Shown: piece by piece, positions 42,808 to 51,639 of the stretch
How the letters are laid out: the number at the start of each line of letters is the position of its first letter
How positions within the stretch are numbered: position 1 is the stretch's first letter
NCBI RefSeq assembly: GCF_026559675.1
Contig: NZ_CP092891.1
Coordinates: 3,534,001 to 3,598,000 of the forward strand
DNA: 64,000 nt
Direction of reading: 5' to 3'
Source: Microbacterium oxydans
GTDB lineage: Bacteria; Actinomycetota; Actinomycetes; Actinomycetales; Microbacteriaceae
Notes under the pieces: model-generated
What the model was told of the DNA's origin: nothing
Database searches by the model: none
What the model saw: the letters and a program-made list of their open reading frames with translations, nothing else
Made by a program: the position numbers and the translations under genes

Positions 42808-44523
42808 CTACCGCGCGATCCACACCGTGGCCTCGCCGGGCAGAGCCGTGGCCTCGCCGGGCAGAGCCGTGGCCTCGCCGGGCAGGGCGGAGCCCTCGAG
42901 CGGAGCGCTCGCGAGCACCACGTCGGCGGCATCCGCTCCGAGGTCGAATGGCGCGGTGCCGAAGTTCGACACGACCTGCCATCCGTTCGGTCGGGCGAAA
43001 CGCAGCACGTCGGCGCGGCCGGTGTCGATCCACTCCAGGGCCTCACCGGTCTGCAGCAGGTGCCGCAGGCGCAGGGCCTCGCGATACAGCGACAGGGTCG
43101 ACGACGGGTCGGCGGCCTCGACGTCGACCGCGTACTCGGCGAACCAGTCCGGCTGCGGGAGGTGGGCGTCCCCCGCGCCGAAGCCGAACGACGAGCCGGC
43201 CGCGGTCCACGGCAGCGGCACGCGGCATCCGTCCCGACCCAGACCGTCGAAGTCGGCGCCGCGGAAGAATCCGGGATCCTGACGCTGCTCCGGCGTGATC
43301 TGCGCGACCTCGTGGAGTCCGAGCTCCTCCCCCTGGTAGAGGTAGGTGCTGCCGGGGAGGCCGAGCAGCAGCAGGGTCGCGGCGTGCGCCCGGCGGAGGC
43401 CGCCCTCGCGGTCGAGTCCCTCTGCCGGACCGCCGGCCTTGACCCACTCGGTGCCCTGCTTGACGGGGCGGCCGTTCAGCGCCGGGAGGCCGTAGCGCGT
43501 GGCGTGGCGGGTGACGTCGTGGTTCGACAGCACCCAGGTCGTCGACGATCCGGTCGCCTCCGCCTGCTGCAGGTTGTCGGCGATGATGCTCCGGAACTGC
43601 GCGGCGTCGAAGTCGGCGACCAGCAGGTCGAAGTTGAACGCCTGCCCGAGTCCCTCTGCCGAGGCGTACTTCGCCCGGCGCTCCGGCGTCTCCACCCAGG
43701 CTTCGGCGACGGCGGTGCGGGGCGGGTCGTACTCGTCGAACACCGCCCGCCACTCGGCGTAGATCTCGTGCACGTCGTCGCGGTCGAGCATCGGATGCGT
43801 GCCCGAGGTGCGGTCCATCGCGTCGAGCTCGGCGCGCGACGGCAGCGGTTCGCTGAGGTCCTTCATGAGCATGTGGGCGACGTCGATGCGGAATCCGTCG
43901 ACCCCGCGGTCCGACCAGAAGCGCAGGGTCTTCAGGAAGTCGGCGCGCACCTCGGGGTGGTCCCAGTTCAGGTCGGGCTGCTCCACGGCGAAGTTGTGCA
44001 GGAACCACTGCCCGTCGGCCACGCGCTCCCAGGCGCTGCCGCCGAACACGGACTCCCAGTCGGTCGGCGGCTCGGAGCCGTCGGGGCCCGTGCCCTCGCG
44101 GAAGATGTAGCGCTCACGGGCGGCCGAGCCGCGACCGGCGGCGAGCGCCTCCTGGAACCACACGTGCTGGTCGGAGGAGTGGTTCGGGACGATGTCGACG
44201 ATCACGCGGATGCTCCGGGCGTGCAGGGCCTCGACCATGTCGTCGAAGTCGGCGAGCGTGCCGAGCCGCGGGTCGACGTCGCGGTAGTCGGCGACGTCGT
44301 ATCCGCCGTCGGCGAGGGCCGAGGGGTAGAACGGGCTGAGCCACACCGCATCGATGCCGAGGTCGCGGAGGTAATCGGCGCGCGAGACGATGCCCGGGAT
44401 GTCGCCGATCCCGTCGCCGTTCGCGTCGGCGAAGCTGCGCGGGTAGATCTGGTAGACGGCGGCCTGACGCCACCAGGCGGCGTCGTCGGCGGTGCGGGTC
44501 TCGGCGAGAAGCGCGTCGGTCAT
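42808..44523 (-). CDS. GH13 alpha-glucosidase (oligo-1,6-/alpha-1,4-glucosidase type)
   Basis: 571 residues from ATG at 44523. The TIM-barrel starts WWRQAAVYQIYPRSF with a GDGIGD calcium-loop motif. Conserved regions are DIVPNHSS (110-117), GFRIDVAH with nucleophile D214, acid E274 in VAEAW, and SNHDV with D336. No signal peptide, so it acts on imported alpha-glucosides. Last gene of the operon with a sugar ABC transporter. The C-terminus carries three ALPGEAT repeats from a 21-bp DNA repeat. Maltose, isomaltose or trehalose-like substrates are possible. Confidence 0.93.
   Translation of the reverse strand: MTDALLAETRTADDAAWWRQAAVYQIYPRSFADANGDGIGDIPGIVSRADYLRDLGIDAVWLSPFYPSALADGGYDVADYRDVDPRLGTLADFDDMVEALHARSIRVIVDIVPNHSSDQHVWFQEALAAGRGSAARERYIFREGTGPDGSEPPTDWESVFGGSAWERVADGQWFLHNFAVEQPDLNWDHPEVRADFLKTLRFWSDRGVDGFRIDVAHMLMKDLSEPLPSRAELDAMDRTSGTHPMLDRDDVHEIYAEWRAVFDEYDPPRTAVAEAWVETPERRAKYASAEGLGQAFNFDLLVADFDAAQFRSIIADNLQQAEATGSSTTWVLSNHDVTRHATRYGLPALNGRPVKQGTEWVKAGGPAEGLDREGGLRRAHAATLLLLGLPGSTYLYQGEELGLHEVAQITPEQRQDPGFFRGADFDGLGRDGCRVPLPWTAAGSSFGFGAGDAHLPQPDWFAEYAVDVEAADPSSTLSLYREALRLRHLLQTGEALEWIDTGRADVLRFARPNGWQVVSNFGTAPFDLGADAADVVLASAPLEGSALPGEATALPGEATALPGEATVWIAR
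42827..42889. repeat. 21-bp tandem repeat (3 copies) in the 3' end of the GH13 gene
   Basis: Units at 42827-42847 and 42848-42868 are identical; the third (42869-42889) differs at two bases. They encode a seven-residue repeat (ALPGEAT) in the C-terminal beta domain of the glucosidase, close to the stop, and probably arose by slippage. Confidence 0.92.
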
Positions 44524-44573
44524 GAGAGGAGGACTCCTTCTTTCTTGCGTGGTCTCTGCGTTTCGGTGGGTGG

Positions 44574-45452
44574 TCATCCCTTGACGGCCCCCTGTGTGAC
44601 GCCTTCCATGACCCATCGCTGCGTGAACAGGTAGGCCACGATCGCGGGCGCCATCGCCATCAGGTACGAGGCGAAGGCGACGTTGTAGTTGTTGCTGAAC
44701 TGGTTCTGGAAAAGGTTCTGCCGCACGGGCAGTGTCTGCAGGGCCGGGTCCGCGATGATGAGCGACGGCATCATGAAGTCGTTCCACGCGTAGAGGAAGG
44801 CGAAGATGCCGACGGTCGCGCTCATCGGGGCGAGCAGCGGGAAGATGAGCTTCCAGAACGTCTGCCAGGTCGTGGCCCCGTCGATGCGGGCGCTCTCCTC
44901 CAGCTCGATCGGGATCGACCGCAGGAACGCGGTGAACAGCAGCACGCTGAAGCTCAGCTGGAACATCGTGGCGAGGATGATCACGCCCAACGGGTTGTCG
45001 AGTCCGACGCGTCCGGTCAGCTGGATCTGCGGCAGCGCGACGACCGGGAACGGGATGAACATCGCCGCGAGCAGGTAGAAGAATGAGTACCGGAACAGCC
45101 GGCGGTCCCAGTTGCGCACGATCGCGTACGAGGCGAAGGCGGCCAGCACGATGGTCGCGGCCACGGTCCCCGCCGTGACGAGGAGCGAGATGCCCGCGCC
45201 GACGGGGAACTTCGTCAGCGTCCAGGCTTCGACGAAGCCGTCGAAGCTGAAGGGGGCCGGGAGCGAGAACGCATTGCCGTCGACCGCCTGGGCCGTGGTC
45301 TTGAGGGCCATCGAGATGGTCACGTACAGCGGCAGGAGGACGGTGACGGCGCACAGGATCAGGATGATCGTGCCCGACCAGTTCACGCGCTCCATGCGCA
45401 CCCGCGGCTTCTTGCCCGAGGTGGGGATCGTGGTGAGTGTCTGCGTCGACAT
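44574..45452 (-). CDS. Sugar ABC transporter permease (MalG type)
   Basis: 292 residues, ATG overlapping the stop of the partner permease. Six membrane segments and the EAA loop EESARIDGATTWQTFWKLIFP. Ends VTQGAVKG as MalG proteins do. No ATPase gene is present, so a shared ATPase such as MsiK encoded elsewhere is likely. Confidence 0.93.
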   Translation of the reverse strand: MSTQTLTTIPTSGKKPRVRMERVNWSGTIILILCAVTVLLPLYVTISMALKTTAQAVDGNAFSLPAPFSFDGFVEAWTLTKFPVGAGISLLVTAGTVAATIVLAAFASYAIVRNWDRRLFRYSFFYLLAAMFIPFPVVALPQIQLTGRVGLDNPLGVIILATMFQLSFSVLLFTAFLRSIPIELEESARIDGATTWQTFWKLIFPLLAPMSATVGIFAFLYAWNDFMMPSLIIADPALQTLPVRQNLFQNQFSNNYNVAFASYLMAMAPAIVAYLFTQRWVMEGVTQGAVKG

Positions 45453-46390
45453 CAGAGTGCGTTCCTTCCGCGCGTCAGCGACAGCTGGAGGAGGGAGATG
45501 AGCACGGCGACGATGAAGAAGATGGTCGCGTTGGCCATCTGGTAGGCGTAGTCGCCGCCGTTGAAGCCCGCGATGATGGTCATCGCGACGCTGCGGGTCG
45601 AGGTTCCGGGACCGCCGTTGGTGAGGCCGACGATGATGTCGTAGGCGTTCAGGAAGCCCTTGAAGCCGAGGATCACGTTGATCACCACGTACCCCGCGAC
45701 GAGCGGGAGCGTGATGCGGGTGAGCTGCTGCGTCTTGCTGGCGCCGTCGATGCTCGCCGCCTCGTACACCTCGCCGGGCACCGAGAGGAGACCGGCGATG
45801 TAGATGAGGAGCGTGCCGGGCACGGCCTGCCAGGCGGTGACGATGACGATCGCGACCCAGGCGAGGTCGGGGTTCGCGAGCAGGCTCGTCTCCAGCCACG
45901 GGATGCCGGCGGCGGAACCGGCCGCCGGGATCGAGTTCGAGAACAGGAAGTTGAACACGTAGGCGATGATGATGCCCGAGATCACCATCGGGATCACGAA
46001 GATCGTGCGCAGGGCCGTCTTGAAGCGGATGCGCGAGGTGAGCCCGACCGCGAGCAGGAACGCGACCACGTTGACGACGATCACCGTGGCGATCGAGAAC
46101 CCGAACGTGAACAGGTAGCTCTGCAGGATCGACGGATCGCTGAACAGCGCGATGTAGTTCGTGAGCCCGTTGAAGCTCCACTCCCCGATGCCGATCGAGT
46201 CGGTGAAGCTGAAGAAGATGCCGATGACGCCCGGCACCGTGATCGCGAGGGTGAAGATCACCAGCGTCGGCAGCAGGAACAGGTAGTAGATCGGCTCGAC
46301 GCGACGGGTGCGCCGTCGGAGCGTGCGGTCACGGCCGGTGACGATGACCGTCGTGCTGTCGCTGGTCGCGAGGGGGGTTGTGGTGCTCAT
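45452..46390 (-). CDS. Sugar ABC transporter permease (MalF type)
   Basis: 312 residues. A basic cytoplasmic start (RDRTLRRRTRRVEP) is followed by six or seven membrane segments and the coupling loop EAASIDGASKTQQLTRITLP. It overlaps both the binding-protein gene before it and the MalG-type gene after it by one to four bases, so the transporter is made from one coupled message. Confidence 0.93.
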   Translation of the reverse strand: MSTTTPLATSDSTTVIVTGRDRTLRRRTRRVEPIYYLFLLPTLVIFTLAITVPGVIGIFFSFTDSIGIGEWSFNGLTNYIALFSDPSILQSYLFTFGFSIATVIVVNVVAFLLAVGLTSRIRFKTALRTIFVIPMVISGIIIAYVFNFLFSNSIPAAGSAAGIPWLETSLLANPDLAWVAIVIVTAWQAVPGTLLIYIAGLLSVPGEVYEAASIDGASKTQQLTRITLPLVAGYVVINVILGFKGFLNAYDIIVGLTNGGPGTSTRSVAMTIIAGFNGGDYAYQMANATIFFIVAVLISLLQLSLTRGRNAL

Positions 46391-47730
46391 GGCGCGGACT
46401 CCTCTGTCTCGCCGGAAGCGGAGGCGTCGTCGGACGCGGTGTCCTTCGTCGACGGGATCGGAGCGCGGAAGGCGATGCGCGCCCAGTCCGCGTCCATGGT
46501 GCGCAGGGTGGAGGCCGGAGAGGCTCCGAGCACCATCGCCTGCGCGTAGTTGAAGATCGGGAGCGTCTTGGGCACGAGCACCGAGGGGCCCTGATAGATC
46601 TGCCCGCCGTCGTAGTACTCGACCATTCCCTCGATTCGCGGATCGTCGGGAGCCGGAGCGCCCTTCGTCGGGGTGAAGCCGAGCTGCGAGGCGTTGTACT
46701 CCTCGATGTTCTGCGGCTCGTAGAGGAACTCGAGGAAGTCGCGAGCGGCCTCCTGATGCTGCGACCCCTCGGGGATCATCGCGGCGAGGTCCATGTTGAC
46801 GCGCACGCTCAGGTCGGCCGGGTCATCGGTCATGGGCAGCGGGAAGGTGCCCAGCTGCAGGTCGGGCGAGGTCTTCGCGATCTCGCTGAAGGCCCACGGC
46901 CCCTGCAGGTACATGGCCGCTTCGCCCTTCGCGAAGGCGAGATTGCCGTCGCCGTAGCCACGGCTCGCGGCATCCTCGTTCGTGTAGTCGTTCGCGAGCT
47001 GCAGCATCCGGTCCATCGGCTCGGCGAAGTCCTTCGAGAACGAGACGTCGGAGTCGGGGCCGACGTCCGCGCCCTCGGCCGCGAGCGCGTCGAAGAACTC
47101 GATCACGTCGACGGACCCGCCGGCGGTGTAGTCGTACCAGCCCTGGCCGACGGTCCAGTCGTCTTTGAACGTGCCGTAGAACGGGTCGATGCCCGCTTCC
47201 TTCAGCTGGTCGCACACCGCGAGCAGCTCGTCCCAGGTCTGCGGGACCTCGAGCCCCTGAGCCTCGAAGATCTCCTTGTTGTAGATGACGGATGCGGCCA
47301 TCACCGAGTACGGCAGCGCGCTCGTGCGTCCAGCGCAGGAGCCGTACTGGTCCATGAGCGGCTGCAGGTCGTCGCGGATGTTCGCGGCCGCGTCCGTCTC
47401 GGAGAGATCGGTGAGCGCGCAGCGCTGCACGAACCGGGCGATCTCGTAGTTGTAGTTGCCGAGCATGATGTCGGGCGGATTGCCCCGCACGAAGCTGGCG
47501 GAGACGACGTCGACACCCGAGGTGTCGATCTCGACCTTCACGTCGCTCTGCGAGGAGTTGTACTCGGCGACGAGCGCGGTCATGAACTCGATCGCCTCGC
47601 GTTTACTGAACGTGAAGCGGATGGTCTCCGCTTCGGAGCCGGCGGCGCAGCCCGCGAGCGCGGTGCCGACCAGGGTGATCCCCAGGGCCGCGGCCGCCGC
47701 TCGCACCGCGCGTGTTCTTCTCTCAGACAC
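46387..47730 (-). CDS. Sugar ABC transporter substrate-binding lipoprotein (family 1)
   Basis: 447 residues. GTG at 47730 is chosen, with AAGGA upstream, because it gives a clean signal peptide with lipobox LAGC (C28). Family-1 binding-protein fold with early FTFSKREAIEFMTALVAEYN and late LGFTPTKGAPAPDDPR. The C-terminus is an acidic disordered tail (TASDDASASGETEESAP). First gene of the alpha-glucoside operon and divergent from a ROK regulator. Likely ligand: an alpha-glucoside cut by the GH13 enzyme. Confidence 0.9.
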   Translation of the reverse strand: MSERRTRAVRAAAAALGITLVGTALAGCAAGSEAETIRFTFSKREAIEFMTALVAEYNSSQSDVKVEIDTSGVDVVSASFVRGNPPDIMLGNYNYEIARFVQRCALTDLSETDAAANIRDDLQPLMDQYGSCAGRTSALPYSVMAASVIYNKEIFEAQGLEVPQTWDELLAVCDQLKEAGIDPFYGTFKDDWTVGQGWYDYTAGGSVDVIEFFDALAAEGADVGPDSDVSFSKDFAEPMDRMLQLANDYTNEDAASRGYGDGNLAFAKGEAAMYLQGPWAFSEIAKTSPDLQLGTFPLPMTDDPADLSVRVNMDLAAMIPEGSQHQEAARDFLEFLYEPQNIEEYNASQLGFTPTKGAPAPDDPRIEGMVEYYDGGQIYQGPSVLVPKTLPIFNYAQAMVLGASPASTLRTMDADWARIAFRAPIPSTKDTASDDASASGETEESAP

Positions 47731-47743
47731 CGTCGTCCTTCCA

Positions 47744-47785
47744 TCCGTGTAAATCCGTGTACTAAATCTAGTGAGCGAATTTACT
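47744..47785. promoter_or_regulatory. Putative ROK operator in the divergent sugar-operon promoter
   Basis: AT-rich stretch with ACTAAAT (47761-47767) facing AATTTACT (47778-47785) as an imperfect inverted repeat, and TAAATC occurring twice (47750-47755 and 47763-47768). It lies between the binding-protein gene and the ROK gene, where a ROK repressor (NagC/Mlc/XylR kind) would act. Assigned by eye. Confidence 0.5.
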
Positions 47786-47831
47786 CTGTCGAACGGTACT
47801 CTCTCATTTGGGCGACAGGAAGGCAAGAGGC

Positions 47832-49052
47832 GTGACAGAAGTCTCGGCAGGACTCGGCACGGGCCGAGCGAGCGTCGGCGCCGTCCTCGACTTCGCCTGG
47901 ACCGCGGGCGAGTTCACCGCCACCGACGCCATGACCGGCACCTCGCTGACCCGCTCCACCGCGATCGACGCGATCGACACCCTGGTCGGCGCCGAGGTGC
48001 TGCGCGAGCTCCCGAACGCCCGCGCGGCCGGGACCTATCGCGCAGGTCGCCCCTCCCGCCGCTTCGTGCTCGCCCCCGACCTCGGCGTCGTGATCGGCGT
48101 CGACGCCGGTGACACCCATCTCGCCGTCACCCTGGCCGATCCCCTCGACCAGACCCTCGTGCACCACCGCGTGGAGTTCGAGCCGTCGCAGTCCGCGCAG
48201 GAGCGACGCGCCACGATCCTCGAGCACCTCGACGACGCCCTCGCCGAAGCAGGGGTGACGCGCGACCGGGTGCTCGCCCTGTGCGTGGGGGTGGCGGCGC
48301 CGGTGAATCGCGACGGCATCTCGCCGCCTCACCCCGACGGTTTCTGGGAGCGGACGAACCCCGGCCTCGCCGAGGCGCTGCGGGAGTGGGCGCCCGTCGT
48401 GCAGATCAAGAACGACGCGCAGCTCGCCGCGATCGCCGAGGGGTCCGAAGGAGCAGCTGTCGGATGCCGCGACTACGTGGCACTGCTCGCGAGCGAACGG
48501 TTCGGCGGCGGCGTGGTGGTCGACGGCCATGTGCTGCACGGTGCGCACGGCGGCGTCGGCGAAGGCGTGGTGTTCGACCACATCGTGGGCGTCGGGTCAG
48601 CGTTCGGGCTCCGCTACGCGGTGCAGGATCAGGTGCGCGCGGCGGTTGCGTCCGGAGAGATCGCCGCGAGCAGCCCGGTCGGCCGACTCGTCGACACCGA
48701 CCGCATCGACCCGCGGCTCGTGCTGACACTCGCCGCCTCGGGCGACCAGGACGCGGTACTGGTCACCTCGCGCGTCGGAGCCACGGTCGCCCGCATCGTC
48801 GGCGTGCTGGGCAGCATGTACGACCCGGCGCGCGTCATCGTGTGCGGAGCCGTGGCCGAGAGCATCGAACCCGTGCTGACCGCGGCCCGGCGCATCCTCC
48901 CCGAGGAGCTGCACCTGCCGGCCCCCGAGATCCTCGCCTCGACGCTCGGCGCCGAGGTCGTGTCACGTGGGGCCGTCGCCACCGCGCGCCGCGCGGCGAG
49001 GGAGTACGCGGTGCCGCGGCTCGCGGAGCGGCGCCTGCGCGCGAGCGCCTAG
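47832..49052 (+). CDS. ROK-family transcriptional regulator
   Basis: 406 residues from GTG at 47832, with AGGAAGG at fitting distance; an in-frame TTG lies 24 bases upstream. The N-terminal winged helix-turn-helix spans about 12-65 (TATDAMTGTSLTRSTAIDAI). The ROK sugar-binding domain follows, with VGVAAPVN and KNDAQLAAIAEG, but the zinc-binding CxCGxxGC motif of typical ROK repressors is absent, and the first phosphate loop reads DAGDTH rather than DxGGT. So it is a non-kinase sensor. It is divergent from the alpha-glucoside operon and probably its repressor. Confidence 0.9.
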   Translation: MTEVSAGLGTGRASVGAVLDFAWTAGEFTATDAMTGTSLTRSTAIDAIDTLVGAEVLRELPNARAAGTYRAGRPSRRFVLAPDLGVVIGVDAGDTHLAVTLADPLDQTLVHHRVEFEPSQSAQERRATILEHLDDALAEAGVTRDRVLALCVGVAAPVNRDGISPPHPDGFWERTNPGLAEALREWAPVVQIKNDAQLAAIAEGSEGAAVGCRDYVALLASERFGGGVVVDGHVLHGAHGGVGEGVVFDHIVGVGSAFGLRYAVQDQVRAAVASGEIAASSPVGRLVDTDRIDPRLVLTLAASGDQDAVLVTSRVGATVARIVGVLGSMYDPARVIVCGAVAESIEPVLTAARRILPEELHLPAPEILASTLGAEVVSRGAVATARRAAREYAVPRLAERRLRASA

Positions 49053-49067
49053 GACCGCGGGCGGTCC
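49052..49067. terminator. Possible terminator between ROK and aldo/keto reductase genes
   Basis: GGACCGC (49052-49058) and GCGGTCC (49061-49067) are complementary but separated by only two bases, so the stem would open to a shorter one with GGACC/GGTCC. It lies between convergent genes. Weak support. Confidence 0.35.
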
Positions 49068-49117
49068 GCGGAGGGCACTGCCGTCTCCGGCGTCGCGCGC
49101 CTCCGCGGGCAGCACGA

Positions 49118-50050
49118 TCAGGGCAGCAGGTATCCGGCAGCGCGGAACAGCTCGTACCACTCGGCCCGGGTGAGGGGGAGGTCCGAGCCTTGGGCGGCCG
49201 CGGCGACCCGAGAGGGCGTGGTGGTTCCGAGGACGACTTGCATCCGGGCCGGGTGGCGGGTGATCCATGCCACCGCGATGGCCTCGGCCGGAACCGCGTA
49301 CTTCGCCGACAGCCGGTCGACCACCGCGTTCAGCTCCGGATAGCGGTCGGAGCCAAGGAAAGGCCCGTCGAAGAACCCCGCCTGGAACGGTGACCACGCC
49401 TGGATGGTGATGTCGTGCAGCCGGCAGTAGTCGACGATTCCGCCGTCGCGCACCACGGACTGCCCGCTCCCCTGCATGTTCGCCGCGACCCCTTGAGCGA
49501 TCATCGGCGCGTGCGTGATCGACAGCTGCAGTTGGTTGACGACGAGCGGCTGCTCGACGAACCGGCGCAGGAGGTCGATCTGCCCCGGCGTGTGGTTGGA
49601 GACACCGAACGCACGGACCTTGCCCGCGGACGCCAGCGCGTCGAACGCGCGCGCCACCTCCTCCGGCTCGACCAGCGCGTCGGGCCGGTGCAGGAGGAGG
49701 ATGTCGAGGTAGTCGGTACCCAGCGCCGTGAGGGACTCGTGCACGGACTCGACGATGTGCTCGTAAGAGAAGTCGAAGTACGGTCCGTCCGTGACGATCC
49801 CGGCTTTGGACTGGATCACGACCTGCTCGCGCTCGGTCGGGGTGAGCTGGAGCGCCTCGGCGAAGCGGCGCTCGCACCCGTGCGCGGATGCGCCGTAGAC
49901 GGCGGCGTGATCGAGGAACGTGATGCCCGCGTCTCGAGCGGTGCGGACGAGTGTGCGCACCTCCTCGTCCGACTTGTCCTGGATGCGCATCAGCCCGAGG
50001 ATGACGTTGGGGACCGCGAGTTCGGTGCCGGGCAAGGTGAAGGTCTTCAT
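49118..50050 (-). CDS. Aldo/keto reductase (YdhF-like)
   Basis: 310 residues, ATG with TAAGGAG upstream. TIM-barrel NADPH-dependent carbonyl reductase. Visible: FLDHAAVYG with the catalytic tyrosine and aspartate, IQSKAGI with the lysine, LLLHRPDAL with the histidine, and the cofactor end VVLGTTTPSRVAAAAQ. It is divergent from a TetR regulator gene, so probably inducible. Substrate not predictable. Confidence 0.92.
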   Translation of the reverse strand: MKTFTLPGTELAVPNVILGLMRIQDKSDEEVRTLVRTARDAGITFLDHAAVYGASAHGCERRFAEALQLTPTEREQVVIQSKAGIVTDGPYFDFSYEHIVESVHESLTALGTDYLDILLLHRPDALVEPEEVARAFDALASAGKVRAFGVSNHTPGQIDLLRRFVEQPLVVNQLQLSITHAPMIAQGVAANMQGSGQSVVRDGGIVDYCRLHDITIQAWSPFQAGFFDGPFLGSDRYPELNAVVDRLSAKYAVPAEAIAVAWITRHPARMQVVLGTTTPSRVAAAAQGSDLPLTRAEWYELFRAAGYLLP

Positions 50051-50173
50051 GATGACTCCTTAGTGGTGGGTGTGGGCGAGGGGACGCACTCGGCGATGGC
50101 GGTGCGTCGAGAGGCTGATCCGCTGGCGGCCGCCGCGGCGCTCAGGCGCCTTCCGACGTGGCCGGGGCCTATC

Positions 50174-50752
50174 ATGGGCCGGGTGACGGCGCGGAGATCG
50201 TATGCGAAAGGCATCGCGAAACGGGAAGAGGTCCTGCGGGCCGGACTCGCCGTCTTCGCGGAGAACGGATACCAGAAGACCTCGATCCGCGAGCTCGCCG
50301 AAGCGGCGAATCTCAGCCAGGCCGGGCTGCTGCACTACTTCGGCTCCAAGGAAGAGCTGCTCGTCGCCATCCTCGACCGCCGGGAGCAGGAGAACCAACG
50401 CGAGGCCGCCGATAGCGACGACCTCGACCGATTCTTCGAGGTGATCCGACGCAACGTCGCCGTTCCCGGGCTCGCCCAGCTCTTCGCCGTGATGTCCACG
50501 TGCGCGATCGAAGAAGCCCACCCCGCTCACTCGTTCTTCCTGGACCGGAACGAACGGCTGCGGGAGCGGCTCGGTGACGCGATCCACGCTCGACAGCAGA
50601 CCGGAGAGATCTCCTCGACCTTGGATGCCGCGCGCATCGCGACCATCCTCATCGCGACGGCCGACGGACTGCAGGTGCAATGGCTGATCGACCCCGAGGT
50701 GCAGATGAGTCACGCTCTCGACGACCTCTGGGCGCTGATCACCCGCTCCTGA
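50174..50752 (+). CDS. TetR-family transcriptional regulator
   Basis: 192 residues from ATG at 50174; GTG at 50183 is possible, and neither has a clear ribosome binding site. Helix-turn-helix at about 12-60 (FAENGYQKTSIRELAEAANLSQAGLLHYFGSKEELL). The C-terminal domain resembles the TetR_C_6/BetI-like group. It is divergent from the aldo/keto reductase gene, its likely target. Confidence 0.9.
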   Translation: MGRVTARRSYAKGIAKREEVLRAGLAVFAENGYQKTSIRELAEAANLSQAGLLHYFGSKEELLVAILDRREQENQREAADSDDLDRFFEVIRRNVAVPGLAQLFAVMSTCAIEEAHPAHSFFLDRNERLRERLGDAIHARQQTGEISSTLDAARIATILIATADGLQVQWLIDPEVQMSHALDDLWALITRS

Positions 50753-50778
50753 GCTCGGACGGATGCGGGACACGGGGA

Positions 50779-51639
50779 TCAGCCGTGCCCGCCCGCGCCG
50801 TCCCCGCCCGCCTCCGCGAGCGCCAGACGAGCGGCACGACGAGCTGCCTGTTCGACGGGATCCGGCACCGGGGCGGAGAGCAGCAGCCTGCGGGTGTACG
50901 GATCCTGCGGATCGCTCGTCACGGCGTCGGCATCGCCCTGCTCGACGATCCGGCCGGCGTGCATGACGGCCACGCGGTGGCTGATCGCCCGAACGACCGC
51001 GAGGTCATGGGAGATGAACAGGTACGCGATGCCGGTCCGCTCCTGGATCTCGATGAAGAGATCCAGCACGCGCGCCTGCGTCGACAGGTCGAGCGCGGAG
51101 ACCGGTTCGTCGCACACGATGAGCCGCGGGGAGATCGCCAGGGCACGCGCGATCGCCACGCGCTGCCGCTGCCCGCCCGAGAACTCGCGGGGAAGGCGCT
51201 CGGCGGCGTCTCCGGGGAGCCCGACCTGGTCGAGCAGCACGCCAATCCGTCCCTTCGCCTCCGCGGCCGACACGCCCTGAGCCGTCAGCGGTTCGGTGAG
51301 GATGTCGCCGACGGTCATGACGGGGTTCAGGGAGGTGTACGGGTCCTGGAACACGACCTGCCTGCGCGCGGCGAGCGTGCGACGCGACCGGCGGTCCAGT
51401 TCGACGACCGGGTCGCCCTCCAGGGTCACGGTCCCGGCTGTGATCGGCGCCAGGCCGAGCACGGCACGACCGAGTGTGGTCTTGCCGGACCCGGATTCGC
51501 CGACCAGACCCAGTGTCTCCCCCGGGCGGATCCGCAGTGAGACATCGTGGAGCGCGCGGAACGGCTTCGCGCGCCATCCGCGGCCCGGGTACTCGACGAC
51601 GAGATCCCTGACGTCGAGCGTCAGGCCGTCGGCGGTCAC
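50779..51639 (-). CDS. Peptide-type ABC transporter ATP-binding protein (OppF/DppF)
   Basis: 286 residues from GTG at 51639, overlapping the stop of the permease-ATPase fusion. Walker [10 protein letters not shown] (47-55), Q-loop [11 protein letters not shown], signature FSGGQRQR and Walker B IVCDEP; the FSGGQ variant is usual in OppF. The C-terminus is alanine/glycine-rich. Last gene of the operon running from 56927. Confidence 0.93.
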   Translation of the reverse strand: MTADGLTLDVRDLVVEYPGRGWRAKPFRALHDVSLRIRPGETLGLVGESGSGKTTLGRAVLGLAPITAGTVTLEGDPVVELDRRSRRTLAARRQVVFQDPYTSLNPVMTVGDILTEPLTAQGVSAAEAKGRIGVLLDQVGLPGDAAERLPREFSGGQRQRVAIARALAISPRLIVCDEPVSALDLSTQARVLDLFIEIQERTGIAYLFISHDLAVVRAISHRVAVMHAGRIVEQGDADAVTSDPQDPYTRRLLLSAPVPDPVEQAARRAARLALAEAGGDGAGGHG

